A DNA stretch of 23,012 nt from JAJPXC01 sp964510535 (GTDB lineage Bacteria; Bacteroidota; Bacteroidia; Bacteroidales; Muribaculaceae): the NCBI GenBank assembly GCA_964510535.1, contig CAZECG010000027.1, positions 1-23,012 of the forward strand, read 5' to 3'. Positions 1 to 7,343 of this stretch are shown here, one piece after another (within the stretch, counting starts at the first letter, position 1; each line of letters opens with the position of its first letter). Both the position numbers and the translations under genes were made by a program. Below the pieces are notes generated by a model. That model was not told where the DNA came from. It did not search any database and was given only the letters and a program-made list of their open reading frames with translations.

Positions 1-74
1 CTCTTCCGCCTCTGTAAAATATATGCCTAAACACAGGTTTATTACTATGCCCCGATTTTTCGGGTCAATGTAAA

Positions 75-115
75 AAGGAAGTGCGCCATCACTTCACATT
101 TTGGCACACTTCCTT
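75..115 (-). terminator. Rho-independent terminator after the leukocidin-like lipoprotein gene
   Basis: Stem 75-87 pairs with 103-115 (AAGGAAGTG with CACTTCCTT, one C/A mismatch, then GCC with GGC) around a 15-nt loop. Read on the minus strand it is followed by a TTTTT tract (71-76). It lies just past the stop codon at 139, so it most likely ends the 2978-to-139 transcript. Confidence 0.75.
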
Positions 116-138
116 AATAGAGTTTATGTATGAATGGC

Positions 139-1683
139 CTACTTTACAGGCACTTCAGGCAAGGCAAACGAGATGGATTTTTTGTGGGTTTTGTCATAAT
201 ATTGAGTTTTCACCGGGCCAAAAACAGCATAACAACTTACAAGGCGAGTGGTTACGACAGACTGCAGCGTCCATTCGTTTGGAGTGCCCTGTGGCACGGA
301 TAGGATGTAGTCAGTTCCGCAGACAAACGTACTTCTTGCCGATGCGCTACAAGGGTTGATGTCAACGGAGGCGTGCGACTTCCAGTTGAAGTGACCCGAT
401 GCGTCACGCATATCAAACCTCCACGATGCCTTAGACTGCGAGGAGGAAGCCACGCTGTAGTTAGTGACGGACACATCCTCCACGGTATAAGCCTCACTGT
501 GCGAGATGTTCAGACCGGCAGTCACGCCCGCATCTTCCAGAGCGATGTTGCCGCCAAGATTCAGTTCGACCGATGACGTATAGGTCGTCGACATCTGGGT
601 AGTGCTGGGCGACAACCGATGGTAGATGACGGCTCCAGGTTTGCTGGCGTTGCTGAATGTCGTCTCATAATATTTCCCGTAGCAACCGTAGTCCTTCCAT
701 GACCCATTGTGAAAAGACCCTACGCAGTATTCAGCGAATGAGTAAGTCATCTCCTGATGGACGAGGTAATACTGTTCTTTCTCCCCCTCGCTATAAGCAT
801 TCCATATATCCAACTCAATGCAATAGCTCGCGGTCCTTTTTTCGACTAAGCCGTCTATCCGCCATGACATCGATCCTGTAAGATATAGCTTTGTGGCGCT
901 CATCAGGTCCGTCAGTTCCTTCTTATCCGCATTAGCCTCGGATTTGGGCGTAATGCCCTCGTTGATGCCGTTTATCACCTGCTCGCAGAGCTGTCCTCTT
1001 CGGTAGTCTGACATGAAGCCGGGTTCAGACGTCTCCACATCCGCGGTCTCCGAGTCGTCTTCCACAACTACGCCGTCTTCCAACGTGGTGATTTTCACCT
1101 CTTCGTCGGCGGGTATGTATGGTGAGAGCATGGCATAAATGCCATTTGCGCTCGGCAGCTTACCCGACAGCACCCACAATGGCTTCTCGCCATCGACCGG
1201 AGCATCGTTAGCCGCTCCCACATAGGGGTTGTAGCAGCCCAGAACTTCACACAACTGAGCGAAGTCGGAGGATTGTCCGCCGTTCATGAGCAGCACGGCA
1301 CCTTGGTTGTACGCGTTTTTGATGACGCTCACCTTTGCTTCGTCGCTCAACAGCCCGTTGAGGGTAGTCGCCTCGAAAGCGATTGCGTCGCCGGCGACAA
1401 CAGTCTTAAGATCGCCGAACGGGACTGCGCGGTTATAACGGGCTAAAAAGTTGCCCATCATCGCGCGCTCGCTATTTGACGCAAACAGGCCGTCTACGAG
1501 ATATGCCGTGCGGTCGATATGAGTAGCCACTACATCCGCTATCGGTTCATCTTCAACCTCTATGTAGGGGTCGCCTTCCTGCGGCACTTCCGGGTCATCG
1601 TCACTGCACGCCACGAACGAAACAGCGACCATCGCAACTAACACGGTGCGGAATAAGATTCCGAATACTGATTTCTTTTTCAT
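139..1683 (-). CDS. Surface lipoprotein with leukocidin/haemolysin-like pore-forming domain
   Basis: This 514-aa lipoprotein has a signal peptide ending in FVAC (lipidated Cys26) followed by SDDD, the acidic pattern linked to surface export in Bacteroidetes. Residues about 60-190 form an N-terminal region. From about 285 to 510 the layout resembles the cytolytic domain of Vibrio cholerae cytolysin and staphylococcal leukocidins: alternating beta strands, an FSNAS stretch (343-347), a Gly/Ser/Thr-rich amphipathic segment at about 368-412 where the pre-stem sits in that family, then KASWRF (418-423), and a C-terminal strand run with SISFAL. No lectin domain follows. It is the second gene of a unit, 65 nt after the Ntn hydrolase gene, and is followed by a terminator. 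The family call rests on pattern similarity remembered by eye, not on a search; it could be a non-lytic relative. The lipoprotein call is firm. Confidence 0.6.
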   Translation of the reverse strand: MKKKSVFGILFRTVLVAMVAVSFVACSDDDPEVPQEGDPYIEVEDEPIADVVATHIDRTAYLVDGLFASNSERAMMGNFLARYNRAVPFGDLKTVVAGDAIAFEATTLNGLLSDEAKVSVIKNAYNQGAVLLMNGGQSSDFAQLCEVLGCYNPYVGAANDAPVDGEKPLWVLSGKLPSANGIYAMLSPYIPADEEVKITTLEDGVVVEDDSETADVETSEPGFMSDYRRGQLCEQVINGINEGITPKSEANADKKELTDLMSATKLYLTGSMSWRIDGLVEKRTASYCIELDIWNAYSEGEKEQYYLVHQEMTYSFAEYCVGSFHNGSWKDYGCYGKYYETTFSNASKPGAVIYHRLSPSTTQMSTTYTSSVELNLGGNIALEDAGVTAGLNISHSEAYTVEDVSVTNYSVASSSQSKASWRFDMRDASGHFNWKSHASVDINPCSASARSTFVCGTDYILSVPQGTPNEWTLQSVVTTRLVSCYAVFGPVKTQYYDKTHKKSISFALPEVPVK

Positions 1684-1748
1684 GTCTATATGATTTTAGA
1701 GGGTTATGGGTCATGCCGGTTAATGCCGCGCGAGCATCAGACGTAGCA

Positions 1749-2978
1749 TCATTTCACCTTAAAGTTGTATTCCTTGCCATACTCGCGCAAGATGGCGAGG
1801 CGCATGGACTTCTTGGTGAGATTGTACAGTGCCGACCACTGTGTCTGCGAGGTGAATTCATCCGTAGGCGGCTGTGCCACGTCCTGGAGGAGTTTCCACG
1901 CCTGACTGTCGGTCAATTTATATTTGTTGGAGGCAAGGGTGCCCCTCAGCGTCCAGTAACGGTCTTTCCCGTGCAAAGAGCCCCACCCGTCGTTTGTGCC
2001 TTCCATTATCGGGTCCACATAGAAGTTCGTGACACAGCGCAGGGTATCATTGTTATTGAGTATCGCAGTGACGTGTGGCGTAGTCTCACCCTTGTTCTTG
2101 TCGAAGGTGTACTCCACGATGGCATAATTATCCTTGGCATCAGCCATGAAGAAGTGATAGTTGCTATTGCCCTGTCCCTCCATGACCATGTCGTAATCAT
2201 TCAGCAGGTCCAGAGCGCTTTTCACATCTGAAGCATTGTCAAGGAGCATTCTGATAGCCACCGTGCTGCCTATCTTAGTCTTACCTGTCGACTGCCGAGT
2301 CTGTTTCTCTTTGAGGGCGAGAATGCCTATCGCGAATCCATCCTCATTGATGCCGTCGAGCGCGGCATACGGCAGGCCCATGAGCAGCGAGAGGTCGGTA
2401 GAGTCATTGTTGTAGAATCCCCTACCATAGTTAAGGTTCAAGCCGTCAACCATAGAGATGGACTTCTTGCGGCCGGCGGGAGCCGTGTGCACGATGATGG
2501 CGGATGTCTCTTTGTAGGATGTGTCGGTGCCGTGGACCATAAAGTGCCGGAAATCATAGTTGCGCCCCATGAGGCAGTTGCCGTTGTCGGGGTCGGGCGC
2601 GGCAAAGGCACTGCAACCTGAGCCGAACGACACATCCGCGGCGGAAGATGGGATGCTGTCGAAGAGGATGCTTGATACGTACGCGAACAATTGCCGCTGG
2701 TCAATCGCCTGTGCAGCAATCACTTGGTCGAGCTTGTAGTCTGCGGTATAGTTTATCTCATACAGTCTTCCTGTGCCGTCGAGGTCGCGCATGGAGTGGA
2801 GCATCGCATACTTCGCCTTGTCTTTGATGAATATTGAAGGATTGGTGGAAGTCGGTTTCGGATCCGGGGTAACGACTTCGTCGCTGTCGCAACTCGAAGC
2901 GACAAACATCACGGTAAAAGCGACGCAAGCCAAAGGCGACAAAAGCTTGATAATGGTCTTGTAATTTGACTGGTTCAT
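1749..2978 (-). CDS. Lipoprotein Ntn hydrolase, choloylglycine hydrolase / linear amide C-N hydrolase class
   Basis: This 409-aa protein has a lipoprotein signal ending ASSC (Cys30, then DSDE). The candidate nucleophile is Cys122 in GSGCSAF, followed by GRNYDF (Arg139, Asp142), which matches the Cys...GRN.D pattern of bile salt hydrolases, penicillin V acylases and related acyltransferases. AALDGINEDGFAIGI and an FFMADA...AIVEY stretch also fit the alpha-beta-beta-alpha fold. The Ntn mechanism needs cleavage before Cys122, and Gly121-Cys122 is the right kind of junction; this would leave a lipidated prosegment of about 90 residues. It probably hydrolyses an amide bond in a bile conjugate, N-acyl amino acid or similar, but the substrate cannot be read from the sequence. 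It has its own promoter (3098-3129) and is co-directional with the pore-former-like gene downstream. Confidence 0.8.
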   Translation of the reverse strand: MNQSNYKTIIKLLSPLACVAFTVMFVASSCDSDEVVTPDPKPTSTNPSIFIKDKAKYAMLHSMRDLDGTGRLYEINYTADYKLDQVIAAQAIDQRQLFAYVSSILFDSIPSSAADVSFGSGCSAFAAPDPDNGNCLMGRNYDFRHFMVHGTDTSYKETSAIIVHTAPAGRKKSISMVDGLNLNYGRGFYNNDSTDLSLLMGLPYAALDGINEDGFAIGILALKEKQTRQSTGKTKIGSTVAIRMLLDNASDVKSALDLLNDYDMVMEGQGNSNYHFFMADAKDNYAIVEYTFDKNKGETTPHVTAILNNNDTLRCVTNFYVDPIMEGTNDGWGSLHGKDRYWTLRGTLASNKYKLTDSQAWKLLQDVAQPPTDEFTSQTQWSALYNLTKKSMRLAILREYGKEYNFKVK

Positions 2979-3097
2979 AGTCTTTGGTATTTTGTGAAAG
3001 ATTCGATAACATCAAGGAGGTTCATCAAATTCAACTTGTCATAAGCGAACAGCAAGAGCCTCATTAAGGCCACCAATAATGTGATTTCTATATTTGG

Positions 3098-3129
3098 CAA
3101 ATATATAAAAACATTTTCTTAATTTCAAG
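3098..3129 (-). promoter_or_regulatory. Promoter of the Ntn hydrolase / leukocidin-like unit
   Basis: The minus strand reads CTTG, then 20 nt, then TATATTTG, a very good match to the Bacteroidetes vegetative consensus. The predicted start near 3092 gives a leader of about 110 nt before the ATG at 2978. The -7 box is one arm of a perfect palindrome (3089-3105). Confidence 0.6.
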
Positions 3130-3134
3130 TAAAT

Positions 3135-3407
3135 TTAAGCGTTTTTTACATTGCGCGAAAGATACCAAGAGAGAAACTTGGATACCATCTGCGTCTCGCC
3201 GAACTCTTCAAGTTTATCGCATAATTTCGCACTCACAGGTAGAATCTGCGGTTTATAAGCCTAAAGTTCCAAAGAATTCTCTTTCAACAGGAAATCAAAA
3301 ACGCTCATCATTGCAATGCCCCGCTCATCCCATGTCGCCGGACATTCTTCACCCCATATCCGCCACCGGAATACTGAACGCCAATCCTTTTCCTCACGGC
3401 ATAGCGT
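3135..3407 (-). pseudogene. Unidentified decayed reading frame
   Basis: On the minus strand a frame open from about 3407 is interrupted by TAG at 3261-3263 and continues in the same frame to TAA at 3135-3137. Its composition looks protein-like (for example EECPATWDERG, VFDFLLKEN, and after the stop DKLEEFGETQMVSKFLSW). There is no start codon with enough coding sequence behind it. The family was not recognised. It partly overlaps, in a different frame, the end of the oxidoreductase-like remnant beside it, so this may be the debris of two genes. Confidence 0.35.
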
Positions 3408-3528
3408 TTACTTGACCGGTAGCGGGACGCTCCATGACGGCAGTACAGCGTACGATAGTCCAATCAAGCCCGCTTTTCTTTATCATGGGTTCGCATCGGT
3501 TCAGGAGCGGCTTAACGCCCAAGTTAGC
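3349..3528 (-). pseudogene. Remnant of an NAD(P)H-binding (NmrA/SDR-type) protein
   Basis: The minus-strand translation contains MIKKSGLDWTIVR followed by ERPATGQ, the characteristic SGLDWTIVRP...L..GPATG stretch of atypical short-chain NAD(P)H-binding proteins. An in-frame TGA at 3394-3396 is followed, still in frame, by GKGLAFSIPVADMG, which is the expected next segment (...ISIPVADFA...). A second TGA ends it at 3349. The N-terminal Rossmann GxxGxxG part is absent, and a terminator (3537-3568) sits where it would be. It is therefore a C-terminal fragment with a nonsense change, not an active gene. Confidence 0.6.
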
Positions 3529-3536
3529 ATAAATAA

Positions 3537-3568
3537 AAAAGAGGTTAACCTCGCGGATAACCTCTTTT
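3537..3568 (-). terminator. Rho-independent terminator after the OmpH-like gene
   Basis: Perfect 11-bp stem, 3537-3547 with 3558-3568 (AAAAGAGGTTA / TAACCTCTTTT), with a 10-nt loop. The minus strand continues TTTTTTATTTA. It lies about 125 nt past the stop codon of the OmpH-like lipoprotein gene. The plus strand also has T residues after the stem, so it may work both ways. Confidence 0.75.
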
Positions 3569-3692
3569 AGTGATTTATTTAAGTGTTGCGTCCAACACCC
3601 CTTCAAGGGGATTGGCATCAAGCCCAATATACCATGGGATTACAAGATGATGTGAACGGCCCTGCCGGAGCGACAGTCGGTCAGCGAGGCTG

Positions 3693-4301
3693 TTACTTGT
3701 CGCCTACCTTGGTGTAACGAGCATTCAAGCCGTCAATCACCTCGTTGGTGATATCAAGAGCCGGATTGAAATAAACGCCTGCCGTGCGGAACAATATGGC
3801 ATCGTAGCCATGCTTTTTGTTGTAATCCTTGATAAACGACTGTATCGAGTCGTTGAGCTGTTGCTGTTGTTGCATCATCTCAGCCTCGGCTTTGCGCTGC
3901 AGCGAGGCGAGATAGTTTTGGGCGTCTGACTGCATCTTGTTGAGTTTCTGCACATCGCCGTTATAGCTGGCCTCGGAGAGATAGCCGTTGCTGCGCATCT
4001 TTTCCTCGATGGCCGAGCCGAATTTTTGAATCTCGGCGGCGCGCGAACGCTGCGCGTTCTCAAGGTTGCTGTAAGTCCTCAGAGAGAACTCTTTGAAATC
4101 TTTCGCAAGGTTATAGTGTTCGGCAATCGAGTCGCCATCGATATAACGGATGTTGATTGATGCGGCGTCGGCTTTTGCCTCGGCCGGTGCAGCCTGGGTT
4201 TTAGCGTCTTTGGGGGTTGTGCCTGTGTCGCCTGAGCATGAGGCGGCCGTTACTGCCAACCCGAGCAAAACAGCCTTGACTGAGCAAGCTAAGTAATTCA
4301 T
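3693..4301 (-). CDS. OmpH/Skp-like periplasmic lipoprotein
   Basis: From the ATG at 4301 this is a 202-aa lipoprotein (signal ending AASC, then SGD and an Ala/Lys/Glu-rich linker). The core begins IRYIDGDSI, continues as a long charged, Gln-rich helix pair (about residues 70-155, including QKLNKMQSDAQ and MMQQQQQLND), and closes with HGYDAILF...VYFNPALDITNEVIDGLN, the pattern of the OmpH/Skp chaperone family, which binds unfolded outer-membrane proteins in the periplasm. The lipid anchor differs from soluble Skp but is common in Bacteroidetes paralogues. A TTG at 4310 would add three residues; the ATG is preferred. It lies 37 nt after the 58-aa membrane protein gene and probably shares its transcript. 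Confidence 0.8.
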   Translation of the reverse strand: MNYLACSVKAVLLGLAVTAASCSGDTGTTPKDAKTQAAPAEAKADAASINIRYIDGDSIAEHYNLAKDFKEFSLRTYSNLENAQRSRAAEIQKFGSAIEEKMRSNGYLSEASYNGDVQKLNKMQSDAQNYLASLQRKAEAEMMQQQQQLNDSIQSFIKDYNKKHGYDAILFRTAGVYFNPALDITNEVIDGLNARYTKVGDK

Positions 4302-4338
4302 TTTTAGCAATAGTTTTTTAATTACTATATTATATTTT

Positions 4339-4515
4339 CTATGTTAACTTTTTACCTATGTTTTTGCCGTGTCGGCGTTTTAAAGCCTCGATATCATGGA
4401 CATGTCCCGAAGGGAACCGCCCCCCTTTCACAAAAAAAACTTTGACCCCGAGCGCAAGCACGGCCAAGCCTAAAATCAGGATAGATATCAGTGTGGTTAG
4501 AACCAACGTTTTCAC
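4339..4515 (-). CDS. Small single-span membrane protein (58 aa), Bacteroidetes family
   Basis: The minus-strand frame starts at GTG 4515 and ends at TAG 4339-4341. It encodes MKTLVLTTLISILILG..., one membrane helix (about residues 3-28), then FFVKGGRFPSGHVHDIEALK and a basic tail. The FP..HV.....AL..RG-like tail after a single helix is a pattern I recall from small conserved proteins of Bacteroidales, function unknown. No ATG is available in frame, so GTG is taken as the start. A perfect -7 box (TATATTTG, 4538-4545) lies 22 nt upstream, giving a short leader. The frame is intact through runs of eight T and six G, so it is sensitive to sequencing error. It probably forms a two-gene unit with the OmpH-like gene. 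Confidence 0.65.
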   Translation of the reverse strand: MKTLVLTTLISILILGLAVLALGVKVFFVKGGRFPSGHVHDIEALKRRHGKNIGKKLT

Positions 4516-4537
4516 GTCAAAACCTGTTTTTACAATG

Positions 4538-4545
4538 CAAATATA
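4538..4545 (-). promoter_or_regulatory. -7 box for the small membrane protein / OmpH-like unit
   Basis: TATATTTG on the minus strand, an exact TAnnTTTG match. No clear -33 TTTG is seen. The predicted start near 4531 is about 16 nt before the GTG start codon. Confidence 0.5.
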
Positions 4546-4562
4546 TGAAACGAATCTAAATT

Positions 4563-4596
4563 TTTGGTCATAACTAAATTTAATTTTGTATCTTAG
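4563..4596 (+). promoter_or_regulatory. Probable pepD promoter
   Basis: TTTG (4563-4566), 22 nt, then TATCTTAG (4589-4596), one mismatch from TAnnTTTG. An alternative -7 box TAATTTTG overlaps at 4581-4588. The pepD ATG follows at 4681, giving a leader of about 80 nt. Confidence 0.45.
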
Positions 4597-4680
4597 TGCA
4601 GCAAATAACTGTTATTTAACATTATTTCCATTTATGAAATAATTTATAACCCGCTTATAACACTCTAAATCAATCTGATT

Positions 4681-6141
4681 ATGACTCTCAAAGACCTAAA
4701 ACCGGCACTCGTATGGTCAATTTTCGACCAAATCACCAAGGTGCCACGCCCTTCTAAAAAGGAAGAGAAAATACGTAAGTTCCTGCTCGACTTCGCCGCC
4801 GCCCACAACATAGCAGTCAAGACCGACGCCATCGGCAACGTGGTCATGACAAAACCCGCCACAAAAGGCCACGAACAGGCTCCGACAGTCATCATGCAAG
4901 CCCACATGGACATGGTATGCGAGTCAAACGACAAGAGTTTTGACTTCGACAACAACCCCATCACAACCATTATTGACGGCGAATGGGTACACGCCGACGG
5001 CACAACGCTCGGCGCGGACAACGGCATCGGAATGGCAGCCGCCCTCGCGGCGATGGTCGACGACTCATTAGTTCACGGCCCGTTAGAGGCTCTGTTCACC
5101 GTTGATGAAGAAACCGGCCTCACAGGCGCCAACAACCTCGGCGAAGGTATGATTTCAGGCAAAATGCTCATCAACCTCGACTCGGAAGATGACGCCGAGA
5201 TTTTCGTGGGATGCGCGGGCGGCGTCGACACCACTTGCACATTCAGCTACCACCGCTCAGTCGCCCCCACCGATTTCCACTACTTCCGTATCGACATCGC
5301 CGGTGGCCTTGGCGGTCATTCCGGAGGCGACATCCATCTTGGCCGCGCCAACGCCAACAAGCTGCTCGCCCGGTTCCTATGGAATCTGAGCAAGTCTCAC
5401 GAAATATCTCTGTCGGAAATCGACGGTGGCAATTTACGCAACGCCATCCCGCGCGCAGCTCACGCCATCATCGGCGTGCACACCTCGCACAAAGAGGAAG
5501 TGCGCGTGGCGCTCAACAACTATGCGGCAGTCATCGAAGCCGAATACGCCGGTCTCGAACCCACACTAAAAATCGAGATGGAGAGCGTGGACCGTCCGGA
5601 ATATTGCGTCGACTCAACCACCACCGACAACCTTGTGGCAGCCCTCTACAGCGCACCCCACGGCGTCATCTCCATGAGCCGGTCACTGCCCGGACTCGTC
5701 GAGACCTCAACCAACCTCGCATCGGTCAAAATGCTCCCTGACAACAAGATTCTCGTCACCACAAGCCAACGCAGCGATGTCGATTCACGCAAATGGGACA
5801 TCGCCAACCAGATAGAGGCTCTTTTCACCATGGCAGGAGCGAAAGTCACCCACGGCGACGGCTATCCCGGCTGGACACCCAACATGGACTCCCGCATCAT
5901 GGAGATAGCCCGCGACGCCTACAAGGAACTCTACGGTGTCACCCCCGCAATCAAGGCCATTCACGCCGGGCTGGAATGCGGATTATTCCTTGAGAAATAC
6001 CCGCACCTCGACATGGTATCGTTCGGCCCGACACTCCAAGGGGTACACTCGCCATCGGAGCGTATGCACATCCCCGCCGTCGAGCGTTTCTGGGGACAGC
6101 TGACCCAGATATTGAAAAAGGTCGCCGACCTCAAAGATTAA
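4681..6141 (+). CDS. pepD: Aminoacyl-histidine dipeptidase (peptidase D), M20 family
   Basis: This 486-aa cytosolic metallopeptidase has the full length of the PepD/M20C family and hydrolyses Xaa-His and other dipeptides. The metal and catalytic residues are visible in order: QAHMDMVCE (His75, Asp77 base support), LGADNGIG (Asp113), DEETGLTGA (Glu143 base, Glu144 metal), NLDSED (Asp167) and, near the C-terminus, GVHSPSE (His456). The lid domain lies between about 200 and 385. The gene has its own upstream promoter and is followed by a GC-rich terminator, so it is probably transcribed alone. No odd residues were seen. Confidence 0.95.
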   Translation: MTLKDLKPALVWSIFDQITKVPRPSKKEEKIRKFLLDFAAAHNIAVKTDAIGNVVMTKPATKGHEQAPTVIMQAHMDMVCESNDKSFDFDNNPITTIIDGEWVHADGTTLGADNGIGMAAALAAMVDDSLVHGPLEALFTVDEETGLTGANNLGEGMISGKMLINLDSEDDAEIFVGCAGGVDTTCTFSYHRSVAPTDFHYFRIDIAGGLGGHSGGDIHLGRANANKLLARFLWNLSKSHEISLSEIDGGNLRNAIPRAAHAIIGVHTSHKEEVRVALNNYAAVIEAEYAGLEPTLKIEMESVDRPEYCVDSTTTDNLVAALYSAPHGVISMSRSLPGLVETSTNLASVKMLPDNKILVTTSQRSDVDSRKWDIANQIEALFTMAGAKVTHGDGYPGWTPNMDSRIMEIARDAYKELYGVTPAIKAIHAGLECGLFLEKYPHLDMVSFGPTLQGVHSPSERMHIPAVERFWGQLTQILKKVADLKD

Positions 6142-6165
6142 TTCAATAGAACAACATCAAAATCC

Positions 6166-6190
6166 GGGGCGTGGTCGCAGTCCACGCCCC
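6166..6190 (+). terminator. Rho-independent terminator after pepD
   Basis: GGGGCGTGG (6166-6174) pairs perfectly with CCACGCCCC (6182-6190) around a 7-nt loop, followed by TTTATAAAT. It sits between pepD and the muramidase gene whose ATG is 17 nt further on, so read-through is likely to be limited rather than absent unless that gene has a promoter inside this short gap. Confidence 0.7.
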
Positions 6191-6207
6191 TTTATAAATA
6201 CCGCGCC

Positions 6208-6939
6208 ATGAGACGACATCTACTATCAATCGGCATCATCGCCGCTTCAGTTGCGACACCGGCCGCCGCCATGCCTCAGGACAATGTGGTCAAAGCCGGC
6301 GTAGATGCGGTGGAGGCCGTGGCCGATAGCATCACGCACTACTCGCGATTGACTGAAGATGATTACCGCACAGTCGCCGAACGGCTCGGCGTAGAGGTCG
6401 CCGCCATAAAAGCGATTGTCGACATCGAGGCCGGACACGCCCACCAGGGGTTCGCTTCGCCAGGGCAACCTCTGATAAACTTTGACCTCACGATGTTCAG
6501 GCGTTTCGCACAGAAGCGAGGCATAAACCTATCAAAGTTCAGAAACAGCCACGCGGTGGTGTTCTCAGCACCCAACGCTCGACGCTACGGCTCCCGCCAA
6601 AACGCACAACACGCACGGCTCGAGGCCGCCCGACACATCAGCAACGAGGCCGCCATCGAGGGGACATTCTGGGGAATGTTCCAAATCGGAGGATTCAATT
6701 GGGAAAAATGCGGGGCAACGAGCCTCGACGATTTTGTCGACAGGATGAGCCGTTCCGAGCTCGATCAGCTTGAGCTTTTCGCCGAGTTCGTCGAAAACTG
6801 CGGCATGACACGCTATCTCAAAAACAAAGACTGGGCCGGCTTCGCACTGCGCTACAACGGGCCGAACTACCGCAAGCGCGGCTATCACACCCGGCTTGCG
6901 AAATCATACGCCAAACACAAAAAAGATTCTCAAAAATGA
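6208..6939 (+). CDS. Secreted N-acetylmuramidase (DUF3380-type)
   Basis: This 243-aa protein has a signal peptide (MRRHLLSIG... cleaved near AAA-M22). The mature part begins LTEDDYRTVAERLGVEVAAIKAIVDIEAG, the entry motif of the N-acetylmuramidase family (PF11860) known from phage endolysins; Glu74 in DIEAG is the likely catalytic acid. INFDLTMFRRF, a GTFWGMFQIGGFN stretch and FALRYNGPNY near the C-terminus are also typical. It should cleave the peptidoglycan glycan strand in the periplasm. No separate binding domain is present. It overlaps the next gene by 4 nt (ATGA), implying translational coupling. It stands among housekeeping genes with no phage neighbours, so it looks like a domesticated cell-wall enzyme. 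Confidence 0.8.
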   Translation: MRRHLLSIGIIAASVATPAAAMPQDNVVKAGVDAVEAVADSITHYSRLTEDDYRTVAERLGVEVAAIKAIVDIEAGHAHQGFASPGQPLINFDLTMFRRFAQKRGINLSKFRNSHAVVFSAPNARRYGSRQNAQHARLEAARHISNEAAIEGTFWGMFQIGGFNWEKCGATSLDDFVDRMSRSELDQLELFAEFVENCGMTRYLKNKDWAGFALRYNGPNYRKRGYHTRLAKSYAKHKKDSQK

Positions 6940-7247
6940 CATCTCTGCTACAAGATTACCACCTGCTCGGACTTTTCATCGGGATATGCACGTTCCTGAT
7001 AATCGGGGTGTTTCACCCGGTCGTGATAAAATGTGAATATTACTTCGGCACACGCTGCTGGTGGTGGTTCCTGGTTCTCGGCATTGCAGGCATAGCGTTG
7101 TCGGTATGGATTAACGATGTCGTTTGGTCGTCACTGCTCGGAGTGTTCGCATTCTCATCGTTCTGGACCATAGGTGAGATTTTCGAACAGCGCAAACGTG
7201 TGGAACGCGGATGGTTCCCCCGCAATCCTAAACGCAAAAAAGACTAA
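6936..7247 (+). CDS. DUF4491 family membrane protein
   Basis: This 103-aa protein has three hydrophobic segments (about residues 10-30, 42-58 and 62-80). The motifs GVFHPVVIKCEYYFG, CWWWFLVLGI and SFWTIGEIFEQRKRVERGWFP near the end are the signature of DUF4491, a small inner-membrane family of Bacteroidetes with no known function. Its start overlaps the muramidase stop by 4 nt, suggesting the two are made together and may act at the same envelope site; that link is inference. Confidence 0.85.
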   Translation: MTSLLQDYHLLGLFIGICTFLIIGVFHPVVIKCEYYFGTRCWWWFLVLGIAGIALSVWINDVVWSSLLGVFAFSSFWTIGEIFEQRKRVERGWFPRNPKRKKD

Positions 7248-7343
7248 TCAGCCGACACCCTGCGCACGAGATGCTGTCAGCCGGCGTGTACTTCCATGTG
7301 CAGCCCATCAGCGTGTGTGGGGGAATGGAACGCCCCGACATCG

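Noticed and set aside
81..359. Plus-strand frame of 92 codons with an ATG
   Set aside because: It overlaps the minus-strand terminator and the end of the leukocidin-like gene, and its translation has no recognisable pattern.
3089..3096. Plus-strand TATATTTG as a second, divergent promoter
   Set aside because: No -33 TTTG at a suitable distance and no plus-strand gene downstream; it is explained by the palindrome.
3316..3570. Plus-strand frame of 84 codons in the gap
   Set aside because: The opposite strand carries a recognisable oxidoreductase remnant and a terminator; the plus-strand translation looks random.
4358..4573. Plus-strand frame of 71 codons
   Set aside because: It is antisense to the 58-aa membrane protein, which has a better translation and a promoter.
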